Positions 1-8,072 of a stretch of DNA of 62,758 bases are shown here, piece after piece. The notes below the pieces were generated by a model that saw nothing but the letters and a program-made list of their open reading frames with translations, searched no databases and was not told where the DNA came from. The stretch spans positions 584,035-646,792 of the forward strand of contig CCFE01000021.1 in the NCBI GenBank assembly GCA_000752035.1, written 5' to 3'. The position numbers were made by a program, and so were the translations under genes. The stretch comes from Bacillus rubiinfantis. Its GTDB lineage: Bacteria > Bacillota > Bacilli > Bacillales > Cytobacillaceae. Each line of letters begins with the position of its first letter. Position 1 is the first letter of the stretch.

Positions 1-61
1 TTTGAAAATCCGCTGATATCGTGTTCGAAATCGCTGATATATTTGAAAACCCGCTGATACC
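1..61. repeat. Three near-tandem ~20-nt repeats at window edge
   Basis: Three related units lie head to tail: TTTGAAAATCCGCTGATATC at 1-20, a diverged GTTCGAAATCGCTGATATA at about 23-41, and TTTGAAAACCCGCTGATACC at 41-60. They share a core close to GAAAnCCGCTGATA. A weaker CCCCGCTAATG follows at about 71-81. The array may begin before the window. No coding frame of note covers it. Function unknown. Confidence 0.6.
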
Positions 62-195
62 CGGTCCGCCCCCCGCTAATGTCCTACGCCTCACTGAGAT
101 TTTCACTTGCCGATTAGAATCAATGTCGCAGAAATATCGTCGGTTCTGTTATAATAATTCAATAGTTGTAACGTTGTAAGGGAGAATTTTATCAG

Positions 196-2382
196 ATGAT
201 TCAAAGTGAAGATTTTTTTGCCAGAAAGCAAAAAGAAGTGGGAGTTTGCCTGAATGAGGCGCAAAAGCAAGCGGTCCTCCATACGGAAGGGCCGTTGTTG
301 TTACTAGCCTCACCGGGTTCTGGCAAGACGACTACAACGATTATGCGGATTGGTTATTTAATTGAAGAAAAAGGGGTCAGACCCGAGCGCATAAAAGCCG
401 TTACTTTTAGTAAAGCTGCTGCTACTGATATGAAGCTGCGGTTTCAACGCTTTTTTCCACAGCTCCAGCAGACGGTGGATTTTTCAACGATTCACAGTAT
501 GGCGTTTCATGTGGTTAGGGAATATTTTTATAAACAAAATACTCCCTATCACATCATTGAAGGGAACATTCCTCAAGAGCGGATAGGTACCTGGCCATTA
601 AAGAAAAAATGGATCTTACGACAGCTTTTTCAACGATTCAATCACGAAAAAATCGCTGAGGACGAGCTCGAGGCGTTGATAACGTATTGCAGTTTTATCA
701 AAAATAAAATGGTGCCGAGGGCAGAGTGGGACAAGGTTGCATGCGATGTGCCAAGTGCGAGGCAGATTTTTCAAGAATATGAAAACTATAAAACAGCGGG
801 GACGGATCGGCTGCTTGTGGACTTTGATGATATGCTGACATATGCAAATGAGGCATTCTTGAAGGATCCTGTCCTGCTGCAAAAATACCAGCAAAAATAC
901 GATTATCTGTTAACCGATGAAAGCCAGGATACTTCAATGGTCCAACACGCAATTATTGAAAAACTCGTACAACCCCATAAAAATCTCTATGTCGTCGCCG
1001 ACGATGACCAATCGATTTACACTTGGCGGGCCGCTGAACCACAATATCTACTCAACTTTAAGCAGGTTTACCCCGAGGCAGCGATTCTAATGATGGAACA
1101 GAATTATCGTTCTTCAAAGGAGATTGTCGAGACGGCTAATCAATTTATTCAGCAAAATAAGCACCGTTATCCGAAGAAGATGTTTACCGAAAATCCGCCA
1201 TCCAAACCGATTGCAATCAAAACATTAGCGGACTATCGTCTGCAAGCAAGCTACCTTGTCGAACAGCTGTCAAGCCTTGACCGTTTTTCCGAGGCGGCGG
1301 TGTTATATCGTAATAATTCGTCGTCAATCCTAATCGTTCATGAATTGGACCGATCCGGTATTCCGTTTTATCTCAAGGATGACGATAACCAGTTTTTCAC
1401 GCATTGGGTTGTCAAAGATCTATTAAACTTTATGAGATTAAGCTTTAATGATAAACGGGTTGATATTCTCGAACAGATTTATACGAAATTTAACCTGTAT
1501 ATCACGAAGGAAAATATCGCTGAACTCAAGAAAAATGGCTCCAATCAGTCTGTTTTTGACACGCTTTTACAAATTCTAGGATCAAAGAGGGCACCCCAAA
1601 TTAAAGTAGTGAAGGAAAAATTTCAGTCGATGCAGGGAAAAAGTCCTCTTGAAGTAATCACGATTATCCGTCAAGAGCTAGGCTATGATAAGCGCCTGGA
1701 GGGCATTGCGAAGAGCTTAAAGTTTAATAAAGACTATCTATTCGGAATCCTTTATACATTAGAGGAAATCGCCGCATCACTAGAGACGATGGAGGAGTTT
1801 GCTGCGCGGTTAAAACATTTGGAAGCTATTATGAAAGCAGCCAAATATAAAAAGCAGGAAGATGCAGTGACGCTTTCCACCTTTCATAGTTCGAAAGGGT
1901 TGGAATTTACTACTGTTTTTATTGTGGACCTGATTCAAGGGATCATTCCGACGAATGATGACCTTGAAGATGATCTGTTGTTCGAAGAGGCTGTAAGGCT
2001 GTTTTATGTCGCGATGACGCGAGCAGAATTGAACTTAGAGTTGGTTACCTATAAGAAACAATTTGGAAAAACCGTTAGACCTTCACAATTCCTCCTAGAT
2101 GTAAAAAGAATTATTAATCCGCCGGTTCAAGTGAACGAAGCACCAAGAAATGAAAAGGGTTCGAAAGCGGTCATTCCACCGAACCCGAATGCGATCAAAA
2201 CAATTGAGGTGTTGAAAACCGCTAAGATTGTGAAGCATCGTGTGTTTGGCAAAGGAGAAATTGTTTCGGTTTGTGAAGACCTGATAGAGATTACATTTCA
2301 AAGAGGTAAAAAACGCCTGGCCATTAGTGCCTGTCTCGAGCTGGGCTTATTAGAATATGTACACGACAAAATCGTAACGTAG
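196..2382 (+). CDS. UvrD/Rep-family superfamily 1 DNA helicase (YjcD-like)
   Basis: This 728-residue protein is an ATP-dependent 3'-5' DNA helicase of the UvrD/Rep/PcrA class, expected to act in the cytoplasm in repair or replication restart. Visible motifs in order are Walker A SPGSGKT (39-45), Walker B DESQD (about 241), motif III DDDQSIYTWRAA, motif IV MEQNYRSS, motif V STFHSSKGLEF, and motif VI VAMTRAE (about 605). The last 50 residues (VFGKGEIVSV...ITFQRGKKRL) resemble the Tudor-like C-terminal fold of PcrA. It is about the size of Bacillus YjcD and a little shorter than PcrA. The ATG is preceded by AAGGGAGAA, and TATAAT at 150-155 could be its -10. It stands alone and ends before a hairpin terminator. 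Confidence 0.9.
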   Translation: MIQSEDFFARKQKEVGVCLNEAQKQAVLHTEGPLLLLASPGSGKTTTTIMRIGYLIEEKGVRPERIKAVTFSKAAATDMKLRFQRFFPQLQQTVDFSTIHSMAFHVVREYFYKQNTPYHIIEGNIPQERIGTWPLKKKWILRQLFQRFNHEKIAEDELEALITYCSFIKNKMVPRAEWDKVACDVPSARQIFQEYENYKTAGTDRLLVDFDDMLTYANEAFLKDPVLLQKYQQKYDYLLTDESQDTSMVQHAIIEKLVQPHKNLYVVADDDQSIYTWRAAEPQYLLNFKQVYPEAAILMMEQNYRSSKEIVETANQFIQQNKHRYPKKMFTENPPSKPIAIKTLADYRLQASYLVEQLSSLDRFSEAAVLYRNNSSSILIVHELDRSGIPFYLKDDDNQFFTHWVVKDLLNFMRLSFNDKRVDILEQIYTKFNLYITKENIAELKKNGSNQSVFDTLLQILGSKRAPQIKVVKEKFQSMQGKSPLEVITIIRQELGYDKRLEGIAKSLKFNKDYLFGILYTLEEIAASLETMEEFAARLKHLEAIMKAAKYKKQEDAVTLSTFHSSKGLEFTTVFIVDLIQGIIPTNDDLEDDLLFEEAVRLFYVAMTRAELNLELVTYKKQFGKTVRPSQFLLDVKRIINPPVQVNEAPRNEKGSKAVIPPNPNAIKTIEVLKTAKIVKHRVFGKGEIVSVCEDLIEITFQRGKKRLAISACLELGLLEYVHDKIVT

Positions 2383-2440
2383 AACCTTGTCTTGGCATCA
2401 ATGGAAACAATCTTATCTATACCTCGAAAAATAGTACGAA

Positions 2441-2480
2441 AACTGACCTTTCTGTCTGAAGTGAAAGGTCGGTTATCATC
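2441..2480. terminator. Hairpin terminator between convergent genes
   Basis: AACTGACCTTTC (2441-2452) pairs with GAAAGGTCGGTT (2463-2474) around a 10-nt loop, with one G-T pair. It lies between the convergent helicase and small-protein genes. The plus-strand T-run is weak (ATCATCATTTTTC). Confidence 0.6.
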
Positions 2481-2775
2481 ATTTTTCAAATTGACTATCT
2501 TCGTCTATAGGCACAAAGTCTTTAGCATAAAAATAGCCGAATTTATCCTCGGCAAATTTTACTTTATAGGTTGGAAGACCAGACTGACTGTAATTTTCTT
2601 CGATAATGATCCCAATTTTATGTTCAAATGTTTTTAAGTAATAGTAATCCTCTGGTTCTGTTGCATCCTTTTGGATCGATTGAATTCTGACCTCATCACC
2701 AAGTTTTATGGGGATACGGTGAATTTTGCGTTTTGCAAAAGTATGATCGTGTTCCTCCTCATGTAGTTTATCCAT
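2479..2775 (-). CDS. Small protein of unknown function, second gene of carD operon
   Basis: This 98-residue protein is soluble and charged, with no signal peptide or membrane segment. I do not recognise the family. It opens with an acidic-basic stretch (HEEEHDHTFAKRK), and its centre is rich in alternating hydrophobic residues and tyrosines (KVKFAEDKFGYFYAKDF) that suggest a small beta fold. The ATG is preceded by AAGGAG at 9-nt spacing. It begins 14 nt after the stop of the CarD-family gene, so the two are very probably co-transcribed and controlled by the palindromic region at 3327-3414. Its link to CarD is inferred only from position. Confidence 0.7.
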   Translation of the reverse strand: MDKLHEEEHDHTFAKRKIHRIPIKLGDEVRIQSIQKDATEPEDYYYLKTFEHKIGIIIEENYSQSGLPTYKVKFAEDKFGYFYAKDFVPIDEDSQFEK

Positions 2776-2789
2776 TAATTATGTCTCCT

Positions 2790-3305
2790 TCATGCGTAGT
2801 CTCTCGTTGTAGTCAGTAAAATTTCCTCGATTTTATCATGAATAACTGCTGTTGGTTTATTAAGGGAAATGGCTAATTCCTTAAATAAAATCGTTTCGAT
2901 GGATGTTAGTAGTTTTACATCAGATTCATAAAACTTCTTGCCTTCCAGTTCAATTTCATGTTTTTTCCGTATTAGGGTGTTTGCTACTTTAGCAATATCG
3001 ATACGGTTTCCTGATTTGATAATATTCGTATACGTTTGTATGCGAAGCTGGGTCTTCTCAATCCAATCTATACCCTTTGAATGGAAGGAATCGATGATTT
3101 CTCGGGCTTCATCCTGATTAATTAATTTTGAAATTACATTTTTTTTATTTTCCACAGGGGTACTAATCGTTAAACCATGGTTATTATCAATGGGATGCAG
3201 GACATAGTAGGCTCTTGTTGTTCCTGCAATTGTTTTATTGCAAATATCATCCACCTTACAGATTCCGTGTCCTGAATAAATGATTAAATCTCCAATTGTA
3301 AACAT
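2790..3305 (-). CDS. CarD/CdnL-family transcription factor (YdeB-like)
   Basis: CarD-family proteins bind the RNA polymerase beta subunit through an N-terminal Tudor-like domain and stabilise open complexes at promoters. This 171-residue protein has the expected opening (FTIGDLIIYSGHGICKVDDI...YYVLHPIDNNHGLTISTPVENK, residues 2-54) and a helical C-terminal half (from about 60). The length is typical of Bacillus YdeB. The start is supported by GGGAG 8 nt upstream. Its promoter is read from the minus strand: -35 TTGACA at 3375-3380 and -10 TACAAT at 3351-3356 with an 18-nt spacer. The -35 lies inside a perfect palindrome and a second palindrome covers the predicted transcript start, so repression by the divergent MarR protein is likely. 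Confidence 0.85.
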   Translation of the reverse strand: MFTIGDLIIYSGHGICKVDDICNKTIAGTTRAYYVLHPIDNNHGLTISTPVENKKNVISKLINQDEAREIIDSFHSKGIDWIEKTQLRIQTYTNIIKSGNRIDIAKVANTLIRKKHEIELEGKKFYESDVKLLTSIETILFKELAISLNKPTAVIHDKIEEILLTTTRDYA

Positions 3306-3326
3306 CTGCTAAACTCCCTTCCACTA

Positions 3327-3346
3327 TTGTCAACTTAGTTGACTAA
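3327..3346. promoter_or_regulatory. Imperfect palindrome at carD transcription start (operator-like)
   Basis: TTGTCAACTTAGTTGACTAA is a 9+1+9 inverted repeat with one mismatch, nearly identical to the perfect palindrome 47 nt away. It sits just downstream of the predicted carD -10, around position +1, where a bound repressor would block initiation. Confidence 0.7.
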
Positions 3347-3350
3347 ATCT

Positions 3351-3380
3351 ATTGTACGCCTTTTTTTGCGGTATTGTCAA
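3351..3380 (-). promoter_or_regulatory. Predicted sigma-A promoter of the carD operon
   Basis: On the minus strand, TTGACA (complement of 3375-3380) and TACAAT (complement of 3351-3356) are separated by 18 nt. The -35 hexamer forms the left arm of the perfect palindrome. Confidence 0.7.
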
Positions 3381-3392
3381 CTGAGTTGACAA
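3374..3392. promoter_or_regulatory. Perfect palindrome carrying both divergent -35 boxes (MarR operator candidate)
   Basis: TTGTCAACTGAGTTGACAA is a perfect 9-bp inverted repeat with a 1-nt centre. Its left arm contains the -35 of the carD promoter and its right arm the -35 of the marR promoter. One bound dimer could therefore shut both genes. The size and symmetry fit MarR-family operators. Confidence 0.75.
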
Positions 3393-3414
3393 AAATAACC
3401 TGTTTTTGTATAGT
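3386..3414 (+). promoter_or_regulatory. Predicted sigma-A promoter of the marR gene
   Basis: TTGACA (3386-3391) and TATAGT (3409-3414) with exactly 17 nt between them. The -35 is the right arm of the perfect palindrome, pointing to autoregulation. Confidence 0.75.
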
Positions 3415-3498
3415 AGTGTCAGTAAAATTGACTGTTGATTTTGACCATAATGGAACCACCCATTGTGATCTGCCTATATAAGAAATGGAGTGAGACAA

Positions 3499-3930
3499 GT
3501 GATTGATATCTTACATCACTTAGATTTAATTGATTTAATTGGTGAACGACATGTTCAGCTTCGCCACCTTACCGAAAAAGGTTGGAATGAACAAAGCGAT
3601 ATTAATATATCAACCTCGGAATGGTTTATTTTAACGAGAATTTTCCAAAAGCAGCCTGTAACCATTTCAGGCGTTGCAAAACAAGTGGATATTTCGCGGC
3701 AAGCCTCTCACAAGCTAATCAAACAGCTAAAAGAAAAGGGCTTAGTGGAGATTCAAAATATGGAACATAACAAAAAAGAGAAAAGTATCAAACTAACCGT
3801 ATTAGGTCTTGAATGCTATGAAAAAAATCAATTTTTAAAAGCAGAACTTGAAAGCAAAATTGCTGAAAAAATCGGATTAGAACAAGTGAAAGTACTAAAA
3901 GAAATTTTAAAATTAGATTGGGGAGTATAA
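3499..3930 (+). CDS. MarR-family transcriptional regulator
   Basis: This 143-residue winged-helix regulator is probably a homodimeric repressor. The DNA-binding region is clear: SEWFILTRIFQKQPVTISGVAKQ (about 40-63), the recognition helix DISRQASHKLIKQLKEKGLVE, then a basic wing (NMEHNKKEKSIKLT) and a C-terminal dimerisation helix. I chose the GTG at 3499 because GGAG lies 8 nt upstream; the in-frame GTG at 3490 overlaps that site. It is divergent from the CarD gene, and the intergenic region holds two near-identical palindromes overlapping both promoters. I infer that it represses itself and the carD operon. The inducing signal is unknown. Confidence 0.85.
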   Translation: MIDILHHLDLIDLIGERHVQLRHLTEKGWNEQSDINISTSEWFILTRIFQKQPVTISGVAKQVDISRQASHKLIKQLKEKGLVEIQNMEHNKKEKSIKLTVLGLECYEKNQFLKAELESKIAEKIGLEQVKVLKEILKLDWGV

Positions 3931-4131
3931 ATTCGTCTCCTTAGAAACATAAAAATACGATAGGAGAAACTACCCAATTTTGGCAGAAAACTAGTTAAAA
4001 AACGCCGATAAACCAATGACTTCGGATACTAGTAATTTAGTATCCCTTAGAAACAAGGTAAAAAATGCAATCCTTTTTTGCTATAATATTCCCTATATAT
4101 ATGGAAAATTATTTTTATTGAGGTGTTAGGT

Positions 4132-5349
4132 TTGAATCAAACCCAGCTAGATAGAAAAACGCAAGAACAATTATTTACTGTTTTGGATGGATTACAAGAA
4201 ATGGCACAGAAATCAAAAGAGAGACGACAGGGTAAACTTTGGGGAAAGTGCTCTGTCCCCTTTACGCTTACGGCTGCATTGACTGCATTATCAAAGAACG
4301 AGTTAACAGCAATCCGCAGACGCCTAGAAATTCAGCGAGCAAGTCATTTAAAAAAGGGAGAACTGGTGGTATTACTGGCAAGGGAAATCCCGGCTCGATT
4401 AGAAAAAACAGTTCGGAACTTTGACGTGGAACGGCTTCAACTAATTCAACAAATAATTGCTAATGGTGGTTTTATTGCTGAACCAGGTTTACATGATGAT
4501 CAACTTAATGCGTTACGGGAGTGCGGACTTATCTTTACCGGAACCTCTCAAGGTGAAAAAATCATTGCTATGCCTGAAGAACTTGTTAACAATCTGTTTT
4601 TTCAAAAAATGGAGCCGAAAATCATCTCCATCTGTCAACGTAATACGGAATGGATCACACTCACACAGGGTCTTCTCTATTATTATGGAACTTTGTCCAT
4701 TAACGAATTGCTAAGTTTACTAGATAAATATCTTCCTGAGTCTGTCGATGGTTCAGACTTTTTATCCGTGATGGTTCACGCAGCCCAGTACTATCAGCAA
4801 TTCCAAATTGATGCTAACGGTTTTTCCTATTTCAGGGTTTTTGATGCTGAGCGGGTTAAACAGGAACACGGAATGCGGCAGACAATTGAATTTTACTCAT
4901 TTTCTAAGGAACAACTGCTGCGGGCCGGTGAACCGGAATACATCGACCGAAATGACAGCTATCAACGGTTCGTACAATTTCTAACCGAAAATTATGTGAT
5001 TAGTGAGCAGGAAGCTGATGGCATCGTCGAGGAATGTGTGTATGCAACAAATATTGGTGAGCCCGCAAGTAATATTCTTCAATTTTTACAATCACAGCTT
5101 GAGTTTACTAGTGTTACGACCATGAAGGCGGCCATGGAGCATCTGACAAATCTGATGAATCACACAAGACAATGGTTCTTAAAGGGCTATACACCAGCCG
5201 AACTCCTGGTACGCGAGCGGGCATTCGTTACTTCTTTACCAGTCGAAGATAGGGAAATGATTGATTTGGTTACAAGGAAAAAAATCGGCAGAAACGCTCC
5301 ATGTCCCTGCGGCAGCGGAAAAAAATATAAAAAATGCTGCGGCCGCTAG
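4132..5349 (+). CDS. SEC-C zinc-motif protein (YecA-like C-terminus)
   Basis: A soluble protein of about 405 residues whose last 20 residues form a SEC-C zinc-binding motif (CPCGSGKKYKKCC), as found at the end of SecA and in YecA-type proteins. The rest is helical and unrecognised. Residues about 55-85 (LSKNELTAIRRRLEIQRASHLKKGELVVLLA) resemble a SAP/Rho-N-like helix pair that could bind nucleic acid; this is a guess from pattern. The TTG at 4132 has GAGGTG 6 nt upstream, better than the GTG at 4123, which overlaps that site. TATAAT lies at 4082-4087. A strong terminator follows, so it is transcribed alone. Function unknown beyond metal binding. Confidence 0.75.
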   Translation: MNQTQLDRKTQEQLFTVLDGLQEMAQKSKERRQGKLWGKCSVPFTLTAALTALSKNELTAIRRRLEIQRASHLKKGELVVLLAREIPARLEKTVRNFDVERLQLIQQIIANGGFIAEPGLHDDQLNALRECGLIFTGTSQGEKIIAMPEELVNNLFFQKMEPKIISICQRNTEWITLTQGLLYYYGTLSINELLSLLDKYLPESVDGSDFLSVMVHAAQYYQQFQIDANGFSYFRVFDAERVKQEHGMRQTIEFYSFSKEQLLRAGEPEYIDRNDSYQRFVQFLTENYVISEQEADGIVEECVYATNIGEPASNILQFLQSQLEFTSVTTMKAAMEHLTNLMNHTRQWFLKGYTPAELLVRERAFVTSLPVEDREMIDLVTRKKIGRNAPCPCGSGKKYKKCCGR

Positions 5350-5352
5350 TAA

Positions 5353-5384
5353 CGCACAGTAAGGACCTACTGTGCGCTTTTTTT
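5353..5384 (+). terminator. Rho-independent terminator after the SEC-C gene
   Basis: CGCACAGTA (5353-5361) and TACTGTGCG (5368-5376) form a perfect 9-bp stem with a 6-nt loop, followed by a run of seven T. It lies only 11 nt before the next gene's start codon. Confidence 0.9.
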
Positions 5385-5395
5385 AGAAACATTTT

Positions 5396-6058
5396 ATGGT
5401 GAAATATAGGAAATATCTAGTACGGAAGAAGGTGAGGGTTATTGTTTTAACGGTTATTTTTACCATTATATTTATCATTGGAATCTATTATTTAATCGGA
5501 AATCTTACCAGATTAACAAAAGCAATGAATGCTTCAAAAGCGGCAATTTATCCAACAACACAGAGTGAGTTTCGCGGCATAGTTATTCCTAATGAATGGA
5601 AGGAAATGCAGCCACTGACAAAAGAGACCAAATCTTATCGGCTGGTAAAATGGGGAACTGTAGCTGTTATCGGATGTATGAGTATTCTCTTAGTGCTGAT
5701 TATAACAACTGATTGGTTTCGCTCGTCTTCTTTGAGTGTGGTGTATATATTTTTTGTATTAATCAATTCTATCCGCCACCCCGGCAGTTTTTTTATTTTA
5801 CCTAAGGGGATTGTCTTAAATGGAAAATTCTATCACTCTCTGCAAATAAGACACTATAAAACGGAACAAATCGTCCGCTGGCATTCATTATATGGACTAG
5901 ATGACAAGGTAAACAACGCGTTTAAGGTATCTTTTATGATTAAGAGGACGCTTTTTCAGCCACAGTTTATTGTCGTTCAGACGGCAGAACAGCTCGAACA
6001 AATCCGCTCACTGTTAAAGACGCAGGGAGTAAACGAAATCCTGCAGTTACCAGATTAA
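5396..6058 (+). CDS. Membrane protein of unknown function (possible DUF5673-like C-terminus)
   Basis: A 220-residue protein with a hydrophobic helix at about 13-35, a soluble loop, two more helices at about 87-103 and 110-127, and a cytosolic C-terminal domain (about 128-220). That domain, with GIVLNGKFYHSLQIRHYKTEQIVRWHSLYG, resembles the small beta domains of YcxB/DUF5673-type proteins; the match is by eye only. The start is uncertain: no good ribosome site precedes the ATG, and it begins right after a strong terminator with no room for a promoter. Expression may need read-through, or the true start may be later. No function can be assigned. Confidence 0.6.
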   Translation: MVKYRKYLVRKKVRVIVLTVIFTIIFIIGIYYLIGNLTRLTKAMNASKAAIYPTTQSEFRGIVIPNEWKEMQPLTKETKSYRLVKWGTVAVIGCMSILLVLIITTDWFRSSSLSVVYIFFVLINSIRHPGSFFILPKGIVLNGKFYHSLQIRHYKTEQIVRWHSLYGLDDKVNNAFKVSFMIKRTLFQPQFIVVQTAEQLEQIRSLLKTQGVNEILQLPD

Positions 6059-6070
6059 TAAAATCCCCTG

Positions 6071-6295
6071 TGTTTGAGATAGACGGAAGAATTCCGTTTA
6101 TGCTGGGAAATACTACAATTTCCCTCGACTTAAAGGAAGTTTTTCCGCTTATATGATTCAAATCCATGGATTTTGCTCTATTTAGTGGTATTAGGCGGAA
6201 TATCTCCGCCTATATCTCCCCTTTAAGCCTCAAAATTTTCATTAGACGGAAATTCTCCGCTTATGATTCTCATCCCTATCCTTTCGCGAATCCCC
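6071..6295 (+). repeat. Multi-hairpin dispersed repeat, copy A
   Basis: A non-coding stretch of about 225 nt made of short inverted repeats: ACGGAAGAATTCCGT (about 6082-6096), GGCGGA..TCCGCC (about 6194-6210) and CGGAAATTCTCCG (about 6245-6257), each with flanking TA-rich steps. The same array occurs on the opposite strand at 27267-27492, with the same order and spacing and roughly three quarters identity. Between copies, changes in the GGCGGA/TCCGCC stem are paired and keep the hairpin. No open reading frame is conserved. Confidence 0.85.
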
Positions 6296-6351
6296 ATGCA
6301 TTTTTGTAAGTTATTTAACCTGTTTTCCCGCTTTTTGCATCCCGAAAGAGA

Positions 6352-6384
6352 ACCAACAAGGAATGTTCTTGTGGTCTTTTTAAA
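6352..6384 (+). terminator. Possible hairpin terminator
   Basis: ACCAACAAG and CTTGTGGT flank a short loop, forming an 8-bp stem with one bulged A, followed by CTTTTTAAATTTTTT. It could end any transcript coming from the membrane-protein gene. Confidence 0.4.
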
Positions 6385-6487
6385 TTTTTTAGCTAATTTG
6401 ATGATAATGTGAAAATGCTTACAAAAATATTTTTGGCCCCGATTTATAATATAGTTGCTCCACTACTATATACGAGGAGGTTAGGTT

Positions 6488-7951
6488 ATGAAAGGGAAAG
6501 GAATAAAAAAAACATTTGCAGCGGTTACCACTACTGCCTTACTGATGGGAAGTTTTGCATTACCTGCCAGTGCTTGTACATCTGTTTTTGCAGGCAAAAA
6601 AACTACTACCGATGGATCGGTACTGGTTGCCCGTAACGAGGACGTTTCCAGTGCATGGGCAAAACATGTAAAGGTGTTCCCTCGTAAAACCCACAAAACT
6701 GGAGAAAAGCTTACATTTAAGACTGGTTTAACCGTTTCCCAGCCAAAGGTTTCATACAAGTACATAGCGGTACCGGATTGGGATCCATCTGAAGGACCAT
6801 TTGAAGAAGCAGGGATCAATGAATATGGTGTTGCGGTTTCAGCCACGAACAGTGCCGATGCCAATAAAGCAGCTGAGAAAGCTGATCCTTTTGTGAAAAA
6901 AGGAATTACCGAATCCATTATCCCAACTCTAATCTTGCCACGCGTAAAAACTGCTCGTGATGGTGCAAAATTGCTAGGAAAATATATTGAAAAGTATGGT
7001 TCTGTTGAAGGCAATGGATTAGCAATAGCCGATAAAAATGAAATCTGGTATTTTGAAGTAGCAACGGGCCATCAATGGGTAGCAGAAAAAGTACCTGATG
7101 ACAAATACTTAATTGTTGCCAATGGATTACGAATCGATAATTACAATCCAAAAGATACGAAAAACTTCATGGGTTCAAAAACTGTTATTTCTTTTGCCAA
7201 AGCCAAAGGTTTAGTAAAAAAATATAATGCAACTAAATTTGATTTTGCGGGTGTATATGGTGATACTGGACAAAAGTACAATACCCGCAGAGAATGGTGG
7301 GGCCAAAGAACCTTCACTCCATCGAAAAAACAAAGTGCTTCGGCAAAACGTTATCCATTATTTATGAGTCCTGATAAAAAAATCACGCCAAAGCAAGTGA
7401 TGAATTTCTTAGGATCTCATTATGAGGGAACTCGTTATGATCCAACAACGACAACAGGCAAAGACGAACGCGCCGTTGGGGTCGATCGAACAGTGGAATC
7501 TCATGTGATACAATTAAGAACAAACAAAATCAACAATGTAATGTGGTTAAGCTTAGCCAATCCGGAATACAGTGTATATCTGCCATTCTATCAAGCAACA
7601 GTAAAAACACCTGAAGCTTATAAACAAGGAAATGACAAATATAGCACGACGTCTGCTTACTGGGCTTTCCGCGCTCCAGCTGCAATTGCCGCTACACAGC
7701 CAAAAACATTGGGAACAGGCGTGAAAAAATATTGGGATAGCTATGAAAATTACCTATTAGCCAAACAAGGCTCAGTGGAAAAAGAAGCACTAGCCCTTTA
7801 TAAAAAAGATCCAAAGAAAGCAATAAATTATTTAAGCAATTACAGCTATAAAACAGCCGAAACAGCCTATGCAAAGGCAAAACATTTACGTAATGAACTA
7901 ATTACTAAAATTGCCAGCAATTCAAAAGGCGTTTTTAACCCAGACTTATAA
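6488..7951 (+). CDS. Secreted C69-family (U34) dipeptidase
   Basis: A 487-residue secreted peptidase. A signal peptide spans residues 1-29 (basic KGKGIKK, hydrophobic core, then LPASA). Cleavage after Ala29 would expose Cys30, the N-terminal nucleophile of peptidase family C69, in the context ASA-CTSVFAGKKTTTDGSVLVARNED. Supporting family motifs include EEAGINEYGVAVSATNS and WWGQRTFTPSKK. Maturation by signal removal leaving catalytic Cys at position 1 is a known arrangement in this family. The ATG has a strong GAGGAGGTTAG site. It lies alone between repeat A and a strong terminator. A likely role is scavenging dipeptides outside the membrane; the exact substrate is unknown. Confidence 0.88.
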   Translation: MKGKGIKKTFAAVTTTALLMGSFALPASACTSVFAGKKTTTDGSVLVARNEDVSSAWAKHVKVFPRKTHKTGEKLTFKTGLTVSQPKVSYKYIAVPDWDPSEGPFEEAGINEYGVAVSATNSADANKAAEKADPFVKKGITESIIPTLILPRVKTARDGAKLLGKYIEKYGSVEGNGLAIADKNEIWYFEVATGHQWVAEKVPDDKYLIVANGLRIDNYNPKDTKNFMGSKTVISFAKAKGLVKKYNATKFDFAGVYGDTGQKYNTRREWWGQRTFTPSKKQSASAKRYPLFMSPDKKITPKQVMNFLGSHYEGTRYDPTTTTGKDERAVGVDRTVESHVIQLRTNKINNVMWLSLANPEYSVYLPFYQATVKTPEAYKQGNDKYSTTSAYWAFRAPAAIAATQPKTLGTGVKKYWDSYENYLLAKQGSVEKEALALYKKDPKKAINYLSNYSYKTAETAYAKAKHLRNELITKIASNSKGVFNPDL

Positions 7952-7962
7952 AATACCGTAAT

Positions 7963-7999
7963 AAAAATGGACAGGCGATGGGATGCCTGTCCATTTTTT
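7963..7999. terminator. Strong bidirectional-type terminator
   Basis: AAAAATGGACAGGC (7963-7976) pairs perfectly with GCCTGTCCATTTTT (7985-7998). The A and T tracts on both sides let it serve the dipeptidase gene and the convergent YpbS-like gene. Confidence 0.9.
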
Positions 8000-8072
8000 G
8001 CCGCTAGTTTCTATTAGACATTTGTACGATGATGTCTCTGTTATTACCGTAAAATTGGCTAGTTTTTCTTTA

